Source of the DNA: Tricholoma matsutake
Taxonomy: Eukaryota; Basidiomycota; Agaricomycetes; Agaricales; Tricholomataceae
Direction: 5' to 3'
NCBI GenBank assembly: GCA_026075535.2
Contig: AP026541.1
Location: forward strand, 3,720,001 to 3,784,000
DNA: 64,000 nucleotides
Shown here: piece by piece, positions 22,602 through 33,525 of the stretch
How positions within the stretch are numbered: the stretch's first letter is position 1
Layout: each line of letters opens with the position of its first letter
Translations under genes and position numbers: made by a program
Notes under the pieces: generated by a model
Told to the model about the DNA's origin: nothing
Databases searched by the model: none
What the model saw: only the letters and a program-made list of their open reading frames with translations

Positions 22602-22797
22602 TGGAAGGAAGGATGGGGCTTCCAACACTCAGAGGACATGCAAATGAAGTGAACATGGTATGGATTCAAGAGAGAGTGAAACTAATACAATGTGATCGTA
22701 CGATAATGATGAGAAATGACACATGATATGCAAGTGATTGTGATATGGATAGGATTGTGACAGGATTGGGACATGTTGTAAGAGAGACTCTCTTACA
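22602..22797 (-). repeat. 5' LTR of gypsy element 1
   Basis: 196 bp, TG...CA, partner of 14933-15128. Immediately downstream on the minus strand, a run of T and then GAAGCAGACATG is where the primer site should be. I could not match it to a tRNA 3' end. Confidence 0.9.
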
Positions 22798-22802
22798 GAT
22801 GA

Positions 22803-23451
22803 GAGTATTGGTGTAACCATGCATGCAGCCTAGTCTGACAGTAGGTAGAGCTGAGTCTGGCAAAGTCCATGTGACCAATCATAGTAGATGCACATTGGTG
22901 TAGATAGAGATTCAACTTTGCTTGTCCATGCCCAGAAAGACTCATGTCTAGTAGTAGATGTGAGCCTAGCCTGAGTCTCCTTGGCATGGCCATAGGTTCA
23001 GGGTTCAGCAACAGATAATGGAAAGAAGTCACTGTCCAAAACTTCACCAGCACTATCAGAAGTCTGAGGGGAGGGCAAACATTGGAAGTGAGACCCAGCT
23101 TGGGAGTCTTCTCCTTCTGAGTCAGACCTTGGCAGCCTGTTCAGAATGACAACATCATGGTCAATGTTTTTGTATGCAGAAAGCCTTGATACTAGCAATT
23201 TAATCTTACTGAAGTGCCAAGCATGAGCTGTGTGCATTGGAAACTATCAATGGTGCTTTCTTCATTCTGGATTTTGACTTTGGCTTCCTGCTCTTCTTAC
23301 ATTTGGCTTTGCAGGCTTTTGAGGAACAATGTGAGTCAAGGTTTTTCTGTCCACCTGTCCCAATGTGAACTGACTCACCACAATCAGGACACTCAAGTGT
23401 GCTGTTCAATGTATATTCCCAAGCTGGCATAGGGGTAATGATTATATCCAA
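22803..23451 (-). pseudogene. Cysteine-cluster protein fragment next to gypsy 1
   Basis: The minus-strand frame 23451-23206 has LECPDCGESVHIGTGGQKNL followed by an H...SKAC pair. This C-x2-C ... H-x-C pattern occurs in many agaricomycete repeat-associated proteins; I infer a small zinc-binding fold. A basic KKSRKPKSKSRMKK tail follows. A second frame at 23237-22998 (DSEGEDSQAGSHFQ) may be the next exon. The retrotransposon duplication GATGA at 22798 ends it, so the gene was probably split by that insertion or died earlier. Confidence 0.4.
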
Positions 23452-23678
23452 TTGCTTATCTGTAGAACTTAATACTCACTTTGCTTTCTTTGCCATTCTG
23501 TACAGTCATAGGCTAGTCTGTGTGTTGCAAGTGGATCACACACTGCAATCTTTTGGTTGAATTATGTTCTGTTGTCCTTAGATTGTTCTACTGACTACAT
23601 TTTATACTCATTTCTCTGCTCAAGGTGTACAAGCTTTGATTACAGGGCATTCAGTAAAAAACAGTGGATGCACCATCT

Positions 23679-24100
23679 GTTAGAAAACAGCCCCATTACA
23701 AAATAAAATTTCATTTTTATTTTATCATGTTGGTTTATGCTGAATTAAGCTACATGTGTGAGGTATGAGAATTTTATTTTGCACATTGGAGTAGGTGTGT
23801 GGGCACCTACTCCAGTAGTCATGTGACCACATAGTTAGTAGAGAGTCACCTGTACATAGTAACAGCTAGGCTATCACTATTGGATCCACCACTCTGCTAT
23901 AGGAGATGGATCTGCTGTCTCCATCTTGGTGATGAGCATGTGATTCAATCCATGCTGTTCTCAGTCTGCTCTGCAGTCTCCATCTTTGCTTAGTTTCTTG
24001 TTCTCATTTTGTCACTTTTGTTGCTCTCATCTGCTCTTGTCACCAGCCTTAAACTGTAATACCAGTCTAATTTTCAGCTTCACTATTTTGTCTACTACCA
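23679..24100. other. Possible LTR or SINE remnant
   Basis: TGTTAGAAAACAGCCCCATTAC at about 23680 recurs at 36609-36630 beside the DIRS relic. GGAGTAGGTG...CACCTACTCC near 23788-23815 recurs at 27150-27178. These shared strings mark dispersed repeats, but I cannot define the ends. No gene is seen. Confidence 0.35.
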
Positions 24101-24114
24101 TGCCTGGACCTGGG

Positions 24115-24984
24115 AACTCTTGAATTCCCACTCTAAGCACTTTTGCTGAAATTGGCTGCTTCTGCAACCCCGTAACAACCACATCAACAGCCATCATATG
24201 TAATGCCTTACTATGGAGTGTTATACAAGAACTCCTGGAAGATGCAAGAACCAAAGCCTTTGATGCAGGAAGGGCTGAAGGCTATGACAAAGCAAGATAT
24301 CTGGCTGACAATGATGAAGAAAAAGCACATGATGCTGCACTTGAAGAAGGGAAGAAGCTGGGTAGAAAGGAGGAGTTTGAGAATAAGAAAAATGCAGAGG
24401 AATACAAAAATGGTTGGAGAGATGGCCATGAAACTGGACTCGATGAAGGGAAGAAAGAACAGGAGGTAGTGTTGCCTTGACTGACTTGGGGCATTTTTGT
24501 ATTTTCAAAATAACTTGACACAATGCACTCAGCCTGCTTAGTGTTGAGAGAGGACCCATCAACTTTTGGGGCTCCCTATCTATGTAAATATTCTCAGAAT
24601 TCTATACAATTTATTGGAGTTGATATTGCCTTTGACTCATTTTTGTCAAGTCAACCAGCAAAAATGAGTCAAAGGCAATATCAACTCCAATAAATTGTAT
24701 AGAATTCTGAGAATATTTACATAGATAGGGAGCCCCAAAAGTTGATGGGTCCTCTCTCAACACTAAGCAGGCTGAGTGCATTGTGTCAAGTTATTTTAAA
24801 AATACAAAAATGCCCCAAGTCAGTCAAGGCAACACTAACAGAAGGTGATGGGCAAGCTCACATACAAGAAAAGGAAGACAAACGGACACCTGGAGGAAAG
24901 GGAGAACTGGGTGATGAACCATGGGGAGGGCCTCTGCATCTCCCTGGAGGTAATGATGCCCCAAGTTTGAGCCAGCATTGATGC
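24115..24984 (+). pseudogene. Charged coiled-coil-like gene split by a foldback hAT element
   Basis: The plus-strand frame through 24220-24466 reads a run with IQELLEDARTKAFDAGRAEG, then EEGKKLGRKEEF and GWRDGHETGLDEGKK: Glu/Lys/Gly-rich, with spaced EG dipeptides, likely helical. The frame stops at the MITE (24467-24837). Removing the MITE and one duplicated copy continues it as VMGKLTYKKRK and on to TGA near 24984. I do not recognise the family. A hydrophobic patch TSTAIICNALLWSVI lies at its N-terminal side. No secure start codon. Confidence 0.45.
24467..24837. mobile_element. Palindromic hAT MITE, element D (371 bp)
   Basis: Ends are TAGTGTTGCCTTGACTGAC and its exact inverse. The 8-bp duplication ACAGGAGG/ACAGAAGG (24459-24466 and 24838-24845) matches at 7 of 8. 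The two halves are inverted copies of about 170-180 bp each, nearly identical, with a loop of about 15-20 bp around 24650. It is a foldback form of the hAT family seen elsewhere here. Confidence 0.9.
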
Positions 24985-27180
24985 CAGCACCCAGGCAACC
25001 CCAAGGACTGATGAAATGGCCTCTGATGAGAACTGATCCACAATTGCATGTCAGAATCTGGTTGGACTCTGCGGGTGTCAATAGCAGAAGGTTGTTGGGT
25101 TGTAGTGGATTGTGCAGAGGGGAAAATGAAAAGAACTTGGCTTCAGCTTGTAAGAAGCTGTGCCCTCTACCTCATCTGGTGTCCTAATTGCAAGATGAAG
25201 GTTTGGAGAAGGAAGGCAGGTAGGTGCAGGTGAACATGGAAGATTGAGTACGAGGAACTTAGGTTAAGTCCAGATGGAACCAGGACTTCAGAGGGAGACA
25301 AGAGGTTGAGTCAAAGGGGATTCAGACTCTTAGCAGAAGACAGAGATAGGAGGTGAACGAGATTGGATTATCTTTGTCGAGTCTATGTCAATATAAAAAC
25401 TCAGGAATACAAGTTAAAACTAACTAAGCTTAAATACTGTAGTCTGGAATAAAGGTGGAATGGAAGTGGGGCTGTGGCAGTGTCTTGACTGCGAGCCATA
25501 CAGGAATCTGTAGTCAAATTTGCAAAAGAGACAGCAGCCTTGGAAAGGTGGCTGTGGGTGCTGTACAAGGCAGCCTGATGCACAGCAGTGTGGGCAGTGC
25601 AAGGTGGCCAGGAACAAAAGTGGAAGGAGTTGGGTGAATGTTGGGTTTGAACTGCAGAAAATGGTCAGATGGTTGTGGGTTCTGATTGGGCGAGGAACAG
25701 ATCATGACAGCCTCCCAGACTGACATTGCCACCACTGTCAACTTCAGCACCCAAACCACTCCCAGTGCCATGCAAACAGCCACACAAACCCTCAACATGC
25801 ATCCCAACACTCCCCTCAACATTGCTATGTCACCACCATCAATGCCAGCACAGCCCCATCAATATTGTCAACATCATCAACAATGACTGCAACAATGACT
25901 TCCTCCACCCCAAAGCTGCTCCAAACACCTTGAAAATAATGGCACACCTTGCCGAGTCAACCCACAGCCCAACAGCAGACCACCCAGCCCCATAATGATG
26001 CTGCCATGTCACCATCAACAATGGCAATGACACCTGAACCAAATGGCTGAAAAATGATAACTAGGGCAATGACTAGCATGCAAATGGCTGCCCCCACTTT
26101 AGAGATGGCTAACCAGGCCCCAAATGACATACAGAGAACACCCAACAACCAGACAATGGAGTTACATGACGATGGGCATGTTTGCTTGTCAAAATGCCTC
26201 GTTTACTTGAGAAAACAAACTTACTTGCCCCAGAACTCCAAACAAAGGCCCAGGAGCTTCCCTACACCATCCAGCTCACCCCAGCTTGATCCACAACCCC
26301 TCATTCCACAATCTGAACCCACTGCTGCTCCCACATCATCTGCGATGCTGCCTGCATTTCCCACCACCATCTCGTTACCAACGACAATGTCTACAGCCAA
26401 GGTATCCCCTCATTTACTGCCTACACACCCCAGCCAACCCCAGCATGTATGAAAATATGTGGTTTCACTGCCTACAGCAGCCCTCAATGACAAATACCAA
26501 TGGCTACAAAAAAACAAACTGGCGATGACTGCACCAACCCCTAGATGCCTCCATTCCCCTACCCAGCCCACAAAATGCTCTATGCTACCCATCTCGCCCC
26601 TGCTTGACCCTAAATGAGCCATTTCACCACCTCCTGCATGTTTTGACTGGGCTGACAATGCTGCATCATTACCTGTTGCCCCCAGCACCCTGCCACAAGA
26701 TATCTCTGCTCTGAAGACAGGCTGTCCACAGCTGTTCAGGACCCTACGATGATGAACAAGATGGTGATGAGCCCCCCTGCAATTTCTTTCATCTTGAATT
26801 TTTTTCCCATTCAGCTCTGCCATCTCAGACTCCATCTCAACCCTTTATCACCTGACATCACCCCTCCAGTATTGGACCAGGAAAGCCTGTTATTGTTGTC
26901 CCTGTTGGAGTAGCACCTGCACCTGCTGCTTCTGTTCTGAAACTCGACTGGGACCAAGACCCTCACCTTGTTGACTTAAGCCGGGCACTTTGAGCTCTGG
27001 GTCTTCTTCTGCTTTATTTTTTCTCAATCATAGAATTTTTTTCATCACATTGTTTATATTATTCCTATACCTATTGTTCTGCATTCAGCTTTGTCTTTTG
27101 TTTTCTTCCTGTGGCAACAAGGATGTCACCTTTTTTGGAGGTGGGAAGATGGAGTAGGGTGTGTGGGCACCTACTCCAGT
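24985..27180. other. Low-complexity stretch without an assignable gene
   Basis: 25700-26900 is rich in CCA/ACC/ACA and can be read as Pro/Thr/Asn-rich protein on the plus strand (ATTVNFSTQTTPS, TPNNQTMEL). Stops and frame changes are frequent, and no domain is visible. It could be the tail of a decayed regulatory-type protein. A polypyrimidine run at 27000-27110 precedes the LTR at 27184. Confidence 0.3.
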
Positions 27181-27183
27181 AGT

Positions 27184-27606
27184 TATAAGGGCAACCTTAG
27201 CCTCTAGCAAAGGGAAATCTGAAGTTAAAATTATACTACATAGTACAGGGATTGGAGGCGCACCTAGCAAAGGGAAATCCAAAGAGAAAACTCTAAAGAT
27301 CCCTTTGCCAGTGCCCAGTATATGTGAAAACTGCAAAAATCAAATAATAACTAAAAATAGAAAAGGTGGAGATAGGCTGATCAAGGCTGCCACATGACAT
27401 CATACCAAGGGATAGATGTCAGAAGGGTACTCCGTCTCTAAATATAAAACTGTCAACATGCACAAATGTGATAGAAAGGGAAATTAGTAATAAAATAAGG
27501 AAAAAACCATAGAAAATGAAGAATAGAAGGAAACGAGGTGAGAAAAAATATAGGACAAACATAAAAAATAGGAGAAAAACATGGGGCATCCTCTAGTCCC
27601 CTTACA
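27184..27606 (-). repeat. 3' LTR of gypsy element 2 (423 bp)
   Basis: Minus reading: TGTAAGGGG ... CCCTTATA. It is about 97 percent identical to 35297-35719 by eye. A purine tract (AGAGGGGGGG on the minus strand) lies just upstream, so this is the 3' LTR. The plus flank ends GTAGT; I see no matching duplication beyond 35719. Confidence 0.85.
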
Positions 27607-27617
27607 TCACCCCCCCT

Positions 27618-28778
27618 CTAAGATGCATTACCCCGATGCATTCGAAATCGCATACAACCAAAGTCACTGACTTGAATGCAATGTGGTGCAGCAGTGTGCC
27701 GTTGGTGGAACTCCTTGACTAATCGAGGGGCATTCACATCGGACTCCTCAACCCATGAGTTCTCCTCATACCCGTAACCCTTCCAGTGTACCAAATACTG
27801 GAGCTTCCCTCGATGCAACCGGCTGTCCAAGATTGACTCAACTTCATACTGGGGTTCTCCCTCAATGACTGTAGGTCGTGGTCGTGGTCGTGAACAGCAT
27901 CCTGGGAAGGGATCTGAGGGAGCTGGAAGGAGTTTCACAACATGGAAGACTGGGTGAAGTCTGGACATGGAGGCTGGGAGGTGCAAATGATAGGCATGTG
28001 TTCCAACACATTTGACAATGGGGAAGGGTCCCAGGAAGCGATGGGAGAGTTTCTTGGATGGACGTGTGGTGGAGATGTCACTGGAGTCAAGATAAACTCG
28101 ATCACCAACCTTGTACCATGGCGTTGGAGAGTGGCATTGATTGTAGAAGCGTGCCATGTCATCTTTTGCCTTCACCAAGGCCACCTTTGCTTCCTCCAAA
28201 CTGTCTCTCATGCATTCCATGATCTCGTTCACTGTCTCAATATGTGAGGAGGCTTGGTGAGGTTCGAATCCCATGTGTGGATGCCATCCAGTGTCCAAGA
28301 AGAAGGGGTTTGCTGAGTGGAAGCATGGACGTGGTTGTTGTATCTGAACTTGGCCAAGGGGAGGAGACCATCCCAATTGTCCTGGCACTCATTGACGAAG
28401 ACACAGATGTACTGCTCCAATTCCTGGTTGACTTGTTCGGTCTGGCCATCAGTTTGTGGGTGATAAGCGGTCGAAGCAAGGACTTTGATCCCCAGAAGTT
28501 GGTACAGCTCACGAGTGAACTCTGCCACAAACTGAGGGCCACAGTCCGAAAGGAAAGCACCAGGGAGTCCATGTAATTTCCACACATGGTGGAGATAGAG
28601 GTGGGTGGCACCCAGTGCACTGACAGTGGTGTGAGTGAATGAAGTGAGCGCATTTCCCTGCAGAATCAACTGTGCACATCACCACATCAAACCCATTCGA
28701 CTCTGGCAATTCCACCACAAAGTCAACACTGACAACATCCCAATGACTCTCTGGAACAGGGAGAGGGTGTATCCCAAC
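27618..28778 (-). pseudogene. Gypsy 2 integrase core, C-terminus and chromodomain
   Basis: Minus strand: VGIHPLPVPESHWDVVSVDF opens the core, then FLSDCGPQFVAEFTRELYQL and STAYHPQTDGQTEQVNQELE (catalytic D and E). A C-terminal VGDRVYLDSSDI...RPSKKLSHRFLGPF segment and a chromodomain YEVESILDSR...LVHWKGYGYEENSWVE follow. The last 770 nt (28388-27618) are open. Upstream it switches frame twice and ends at the hAT terminus at 28779. Confidence 0.88.
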
Positions 28779-29034
28779 TAGTGTTTGAAGGTCCAGTCCT
28801 ATGGACTGGAAAGAAAACCGAAACTGAACCAAACACAACTGAAAGCAACCAAACCGTTGGTTGCGGTTGCCCCATTTCAAGGTCAGTTGGGTTGCCGGTT
28901 GCCTCCATTTGAAATTATTTGAAAACCATTGTAAAACCGGTTGAGATCAGTTGCAATCAGTCTTTACAGTACATTTAATATCCTACATACTAACCTAAAC
29001 TTAGAAGTAATAAGTATCACTAATTATACAAATT
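28779..29034. mobile_element. Truncated hAT-type element E
   Basis: It begins TAGTGTTTGAAGGTCCAGTCC directly against the gypsy 2 integrase. The interior matches the right end of element A in reverse orientation (GAAAACCATT.TAAAACCGGTTG). The opposite terminus and its target duplication (ATCCCAAC expected) are missing. The right edge near 29034 is approximate. Confidence 0.65.
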
Positions 29035-30033
29035 CTACATGCAGAACCACCACTCCTACACCCTCATTGCCTGTCTGCAACCACTTTGAAGTTTTGTCAG
29101 TTGAATCCCTGGAGAATGAACCTACTGTTCCCCTCTCTGACCCTTCGAACTTGGCTGAAGACATGCCTGCTTCCCCTATCTCTCCCTCTGCCCTACATCC
29201 CAAAATTAAATCATGGGAGTGCAAATTACCATGCAAATATATCATTGCATCCACTCCCTCTGCACATTCCTTGAACCTGGCAATCGAACTACAGACTACT
29301 GACACAGGACAGTCTCTGCACTACTGGACTCCGGTGCAACTGGCCTCTTCATTGACACACATCTCATGCAACAACATTGCCTAAACACTCGCTCACTCTC
29401 ACGTCCAATACCTGTCTATAATGTGGATGGATCCCCAAATGAAGCTGGTGCCATCTGAGGGGTTGTAGACCTGGTCCTCCATTACAAAGATCACAGTGAG
29501 CATGCCCTTTTTGCTGTCACTCAATTAGGAAAGCAGAAGGTGATTTTGGGCTACCCATGGCTTTGAGACCATAACCCAGAGGTCAACTGGTGTACTGGGG
29601 AGGTTACCATGAGTTGATGCCCATCCCACTGTCACACTTGTTTCACAGAAGCCAGACTAGAACGTTGTGGACAAAGGGCCTCAATACAACACACCCAGAA
29701 GTGTCATGCTGGACCTCTACCAGTGCCAGATGTGGAGCTGGAGGGGGTTCCTGATCTGGTACTGGACTCAGATGATGATGAGGAGGAGCCAGAGGAAGTT
29801 GAGGAAGGGGATTGGATTTTCTACACTGTGATTTGTCCATCGCATGAGGTGTGTGCTACATCGAACATATCCCAGCGCCTTGCCGAGGCCTTCCACAAAA
29901 ATAATACTGCTAAATCCTCTGCTGACTCCTTACTTCCTCATCTCCATGAGTTTGAGGACGTGTTCTCCAAGGAATCATTCGATTCTCTCCCTGCACACAA
30001 GCCATGGGATCACGCAATCAAACTCATCCCTGG

Positions 30034-31788
30034 TAGTGTTCAAGGGTCCAGTCCATAAGACCGGAAAAAGACTGGACCCTTAACCGAACTTAACTGCAAA
30101 AGACTGAACCGTTGGTCTCGGTCCATTCAAAATGGCCTGCAGTCCAGTTACCAGTTGATACTTATTTAAAAGTTACAAAAACCAATGAAAGACCAGTCTC
30201 AACCAGTCTTAACCAGTCTTTTCGTACCCACAAATAGCCAAGTATTTATGTACCTAAATAGTAAAATTACTTATATATGTCACGACGAGAGGGGGGGATG
30301 CCCCAAGAATAAGTGGGGAGGTCCTGGGTTTATGTATCTTAAAAGTTGTTGTATGTGTTTGTCTTAGTTGTACATGTTTGATTACAGTAAACAAACACGT
30401 GTCGATGTGTTTATTTGTAATTAGAAACAATCACGCAACCATCAACTGGTACCCTGGTCTGCAACCACGATCACGCCAACCAACAAACACAAAGCAGGGG
30501 GCCCAAATGACAAACTAGCATCATTTGGGCCCCCTAGGGTATGTTTTTATAGTTTATTTCTTCTCTCTTTTACTGACTACCTATCTCTTCTTCATTTTTA
30601 GGTTTTTGCATCTTGATAACGACACCGGCACCACACCAGCTGCAGAGTGGGCCCAAATGATGCTCACTGTTGTTTGGGCCTCATGGTATTTTTTTTTATA
30701 TAATTGATTATTTCTTTTACTAACGAACTTTTGATAAAGACCTAACAACGGACACACCTGCTTACGGGGGATGACACAAGACAATGAGAACAAATGACAA
30801 CCAGCAGGGACAATGATGAACACCAGGGATGATGAACAGAAGGCAGGAACAACACCAGGGATGATAAACAGAAGGCAGGAACAACACCAGGGATGACAAC
30901 CAGCGGGGATGACAATGGATGACCATCAGGGATGACAATGGATGACCATCAGGGACGACAATGGACAACCATCAGGGACGACAATGGACAACCAGCAGGG
31001 ACGACAATGGACGACCAGCAGGGACGACAATGGACAACCAGCAGGGACGACAATGGACAACCAGCAGGGACGACAATGGACAACCAGCAGGGACGACAAT
31101 GGACGACCAGCAGGGACGACAATGGACGACCAGCAGGGACAACAATTGACGACCAGCAGGGATGACAACAAACACCAGGGATGACAACAAACACCAGGGA
31201 CAACGACAAATGCCAGGGATGATGAACAGAAGGCAGGACAAACACTGGGGATGACAACCAGATGACTAGCGGGGAGGATAATGACTAGTGGGGAGGACAA
31301 CAACTAGTGCGGATGACAACAACTAGCGCAGGCGACGACAATGACTAGCACAGATGACGATGACTAGCGCAGACGACGACAACTAGCACGGATGATGACG
31401 ACTAGTGCAGACGACGATGACTAGCGGGGACGACAACCAGCTAGGAGAGGATGGCAAGCACGAATGGTGGGCACAAGACACCAACCCCCCACCCTCACTA
31501 CAAAAGCAAGACAGTGGGGCTGTTTGTTTTTTCTTTCCTTCTAATCATTTTGTTTTCATTCTCTTAGCAACACCCCACCGCTGTGAGCAACTGCTCGCAG
31601 GGTGTGAATGTAATTAATTTTATTTAGTAAATAATAGAATTTAGTTAGAATTGAAAAAACAGCAGAAAGACCAGTTAAAACTGGTCTTTCTGGGTCAACC
31701 GAACCGAATAGGACCGGTCCTATTTGGTTCGGTTGCAGTCTTGCCAGTTTGAGCATCGATTTGGACCGAACTGGACCCTTAAACACTA
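30034..31788. mobile_element. hAT-type non-autonomous element F (1755 bp)
   Basis: Ends are TAGTGTTCAAGGGTCC and GGACCCTTAAACACTA. The target duplication ATCCCTGG/ATCCCCAG matches at 6 of 8. It is inserted between the protease and RT of gypsy 2. Inside are two GGGCCCAAATGA palindrome modules (30508-30545 and 30648-30690) with intron-like GTATG...TTTTTAGG spacers. Two minisatellites (30890-31200 and 31260-31440) and a CTGTGAGCAACTGCTCGCAG hairpin at 31580 follow. Confidence 0.87.
30895..31200. repeat. 23-bp minisatellite in element F
   Basis: About a dozen units of ATGGAC(A/G)ACCAGCAGGGACGACA. Open frames in all six readings are by-products. A related array of about 22 bp (GACGACGA.GACTAGCGCA) follows at 31260-31440. 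Confidence 0.88.
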
Positions 31789-33525
31789 ATCCCCAGTGCA
31801 ACCCCTTCCTCCTGCAAGGTCTATCCTCTCTCCCCCGGGGAGCAGCGACAACTTGACCAGTTCATCGATGAGCACCTACCCTCTGGACCTATTTGACCAT
31901 CCAAGTCACCCATGGCCTCTCCCTTTTTCTTTGTCAAGAAGAAGGATGGCTCACTCTGGCCAGTTCAAGACTATAGAAGGCTTAACAACATCACAGTCAA
32001 AAATCGCTACCCATTACCTCTCATCTCTGAACTCGTGAACCAACTCCATGGAGCACGATACTTCACCAAGCTCAATGTCTGTTGGGGTTACAATAATGTG
32101 AGGATAAAGGAGGGAGATGAGTGGAAGGCAGCCTTTTGTACCATGGTCTTTTTGAACTGCTCATCATGTTCTTTGGCCTTACTAATAGTCCTGCCACCTT
32201 CCAGACCATGATGAATGACATCTTCCACAACCTCATCCTCGAGGGCATCATCTGTATCTATCTCGATGATATCCTCATCTTCACTCACACGGTTGAAGAG
32301 CATTGTCACATTACGTGCCTCATCCTAGAATGACTTCAACAGTACAAACTCTACCTTCGTCAGGACAAGTGTGAGTTTGAGAAGACCAAGATTGGGTACC
32401 TCAGCCTGATTATCTCGGAGGGCCAGGTGGAGATGGATCCAGTCAAGGTGAATGGGGTCATGGCATGGCCAATGCCCACAAACAAGAAAGAGGTGCAGTC
32501 CTTCTTAGGCTTCGTCAATTTCTATCAGTGTTTTATCAAGGATTTCTCACATCACACACAACCACTGTTCAACTTGATGGGCAAGGAGGCATGGTGGTGG
32601 GACAATGCACAACAGGAGGCATTCAAAGAGCTTAAGGAGATGGTCACTTCCACTCCCATCCTTACCTTTGCTGATGATTCATGCCCTTTTTGTGTAGAAG
32701 CTGACAGTTCTGACTTTGCAACAGGCGCTGTGTTGTCTCAGCAGTCTCCGGAGGACCAGAAGTGGCATCCTGTTTCATTCTACTCCAAAAGCCTTAGTGC
32801 TGTGGAACAAAACTATGAGATCCATGACAAGGAGATGTTGGTGATAATGCATGCACTTGAGGAGTGGTGACACTTCCTCGAGGGTACCCAACACAAGGTG
32901 GAAATTTGGATGGATCACAAGAATCTTGAGTACTTTATGACGGCCAAGAAATTGAAACGTTGTCAAGCTCGTTGGTCCCTGTATCTATCCAGGTTCAACT
33001 TCTCCTTGCACCACCATCCAGGTTGCAGCATGGGGAAGACCAATGCCCTCTCCCGATGTGCAGATCATGGGGATGGTGGTGACGACAATCAAGACATTGT
33101 GTTGTTGCAGCCAAACCTGTTTACTATCCAGGCATTGGAAGGCATTGCACCCCAGGGTGAGGAGAGGGACATCCTATGTGACATTCATCGCGCAAACCAT
33201 AGTGGTTTATATGAGGATGTCATGGCCTGAGCTGTTAAGGAACTGAGGAAAGGTTCCACCCTCTCCTTGTGTGTGGCAGAGTGGGCTGAAAAGGAGGACT
33301 TGTTGTATTTCAGGGATTGCATCTACGTCCCCAATGACCCTGATCTTCATCGACGCATCATATCTCAACACCATGACTCACAGGTTGCCGGTCATCCTGG
33401 ATGCTGGAAGACCTTGGAGCTCACCTCACAGAATTATTAGTGGCAACAAATGTCATGGCTCATTGGTCAGTATTGCCATACTTGTGACCTTTGCTTATGC
33501 ACCAAGATTCCTCATTGCAAACCCA

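Larger units (their letters stand above)
14933..22797 (-). mobile_element. Ty3/gypsy retrotransposon 1, complete ends, decayed coding
   Basis: LTRs are 14933-15128 and 22602-22797, each 196 bp, TGGAAGG...CTTACA in the plus direction. The flanking 5-bp duplication GATGA is exact (14928-14932 and 22798-22802). Coding on the minus strand runs gag, protease, RT, RNase H, integrase and a chromodomain-like tail, the chromovirus order. A purine tract (AGAATGAGAGAG on the minus strand) abuts the 3' LTR. Two hAT elements (15746-16583 and 17609-19110) are nested inside. Without them the element is about 5.5 kb. Frameshifts and stops break every domain, so it is not autonomous. Confidence 0.92.
29035..33525 (+). 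pseudogene. Gypsy 2 protease, RT, RNase H and integrase N-terminus, inverted in place
   Basis: Plus strand: a protease region near 29290-29600 (LLDSGATGLFID by frame adjustment, then KVILGYPWL). After hAT element F (30034-31788), RT runs 31800-32400 ([34 protein letters not shown]) and RNase H 32430-33050 (PFCVEADSSDFATGAVLSQQ, IWMDHKNLEYF). The integrase H2C2 region follows at 33230-33525 (HDSQVAGHPGCWKTLEL, CHTCDLC). RT and RNase H are nearly open. This block ends exactly where the minus-strand piece at 28778 would resume (KPMQ, then GIHPLP). Gag (minus) and integrase C-terminus (minus) flank it, so it reads as the centre of one element in inverted orientation. Confidence 0.82.

Noticed and set aside
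23780..27190. LTR pair suggested by the shared CACCTACTCCAGTAGT strings at 23808 and 27170
   Set aside because: Only about 30 bp are shared. It is a small palindrome, and the sequences diverge immediately on both sides.
30926..31303. Repeat protein of about 125 aa (VVPAGRPLSSLLVVHCRPCW)
   Set aside because: Translation by-product of the 23-bp minisatellite; open in several frames on both strands.
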